Assembly: GCF_008365375.1 (NCBI RefSeq)
Contig: NZ_QOKW01000001.1
Location: 310,001-374,000, forward strand
Direction of reading: 5' to 3'
From: Roseomonas genomospecies 6
GTDB lineage: Bacteria > Pseudomonadota > Alphaproteobacteria > Azospirillales > Azospirillaceae
DNA length: 64,000 bases
Shown piece by piece: positions 63,876 through 64,000 of this stretch. The position numbers and the translations under genes are program-made. Below the pieces are notes generated by a model. It was given only the letters and a program-made list of their open reading frames with translations, was not told where the DNA came from and did not search any database. Every line of letters starts with the position of its first letter. Position 1 is the first letter of the stretch.

Positions 63876-63940
63876 GACTCCGGCGCAAGAAATCAGTTGA
63901 CGGCGACTCGGCGGCGAATCATTGTCCGGATGACTGATTC
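63876..63940. promoter_or_regulatory. Cluster of four GANTC sites before ccrM
   Basis: GACTC at 63876-63880 and 63905-63909, GAATC at 63916-63920 and GATTC at 63936-63940 are the recognition sequences of CcrM itself. Methylation of such sites controls ccrM transcription in Caulobacter. Confidence 0.7.
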
Positions 63941-63958
63941 GCTGTTTTGGTTTCGTCA

Positions 63959-64000
63959 ATGCTCCCCCTGAACAAAATTCTCGTGGGCGATTGCATCGCC
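63959..64000 (+). CDS. ccrM: Start of CcrM-like adenine DNA methyltransferase (cut by window edge)
   Basis: Only 14 codons are visible, MLPLNKILVGDCIA. This matches the N-terminus of the cell-cycle-regulated GANTC methylase CcrM, which begins with a short lead followed by I-L-x-GDCI, the first part of the catalytic region. The position 90 bases after rnhB and the four GANTC sites upstream support the call. With so little sequence, another beta-class N6-adenine methylase cannot be fully excluded. Confidence 0.72.
   Translation, partial: MLPLNKILVGDCIA

Overview
The window is chromosomal DNA from a high-GC alphaproteobacterium, most likely Azospirillum or a close relative in the Rhodospirillales. 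I base this on overall codon and base bias, the gene content (GatCAB, a two-CSD cold shock protein, a CcrM-type methylase start with clustered GANTC sites, DUF1127, the aromatic amino acid/metXW block) and recognition of the protein sequences. The genus is an inference. No transposase, integrase, phage structural gene or CRISPR array was found. The gene density is typical of a core chromosome.

Left part (1-25 kb): the 5' part of pyruvate kinase, tRNA-Ser(GCU), a large PAS histidine kinase, the gatCAB operon, ruvX, a permease, a LysR-DUF1127 divergent pair with a LysR-type box, the pyrB-pyrC'-plsY operon (the dihydroorotase has lost its HxH metal site), a DEAD/DEAH helicase, several small unknown genes, and the peroxide module ahpC-ahpF with divergent oxyR and a long operator-like palindrome.

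Middle (25-43 kb): an XRE-cupin regulator with an orphan sulfate-binding protein; the aromatic amino acid block (chorismate mutase/PDT-like, hisC, tyrC), in which a ccdAB toxin-antitoxin module sits antisense between hisC and tyrC; metX-metW running the other way; gloB, a GST, adenine deaminase, a chemoreceptor, and other metabolic genes.

Hydrogenase island (43-58 kb): a Hyb-type (group 1c-like) membrane [NiFe] hydrogenase operon hybO-hybA-hybB-hybC-hybD, then a metallo-hydrolase and hupE on the opposite strand, then a maturation operon hypC-hupI/J fusion-hupK-hypA-hypB-hypF-hypC-hypE. No hypD is present. Each of the two operons has an FNR/FixK-type box upstream. The small subunit has the ordinary CxxC proximal cluster signature rather than the extra cysteines of oxygen-tolerant enzymes. 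Together this suggests a hydrogenase made at low oxygen that exchanges electrons with the quinone pool through HybA/HybB.

Right end (58-64 kb): an ExoY-like sugar transferase, a periplasmic S41 protease, a double cold-shock-domain protein, a YchJ/SEC-C protein, a protein with two cyclic-nucleotide-binding-like domains overlapping rnhB, and the first 14 codons of a CcrM-like methylase preceded by four GANTC sites.

The most unusual non-coding signal is a composite three-hairpin repeat present twice (4599-4713 and 33622-33738). Each copy abuts or overlaps a stop codon, and its stems differ in sequence while pairing is largely kept.
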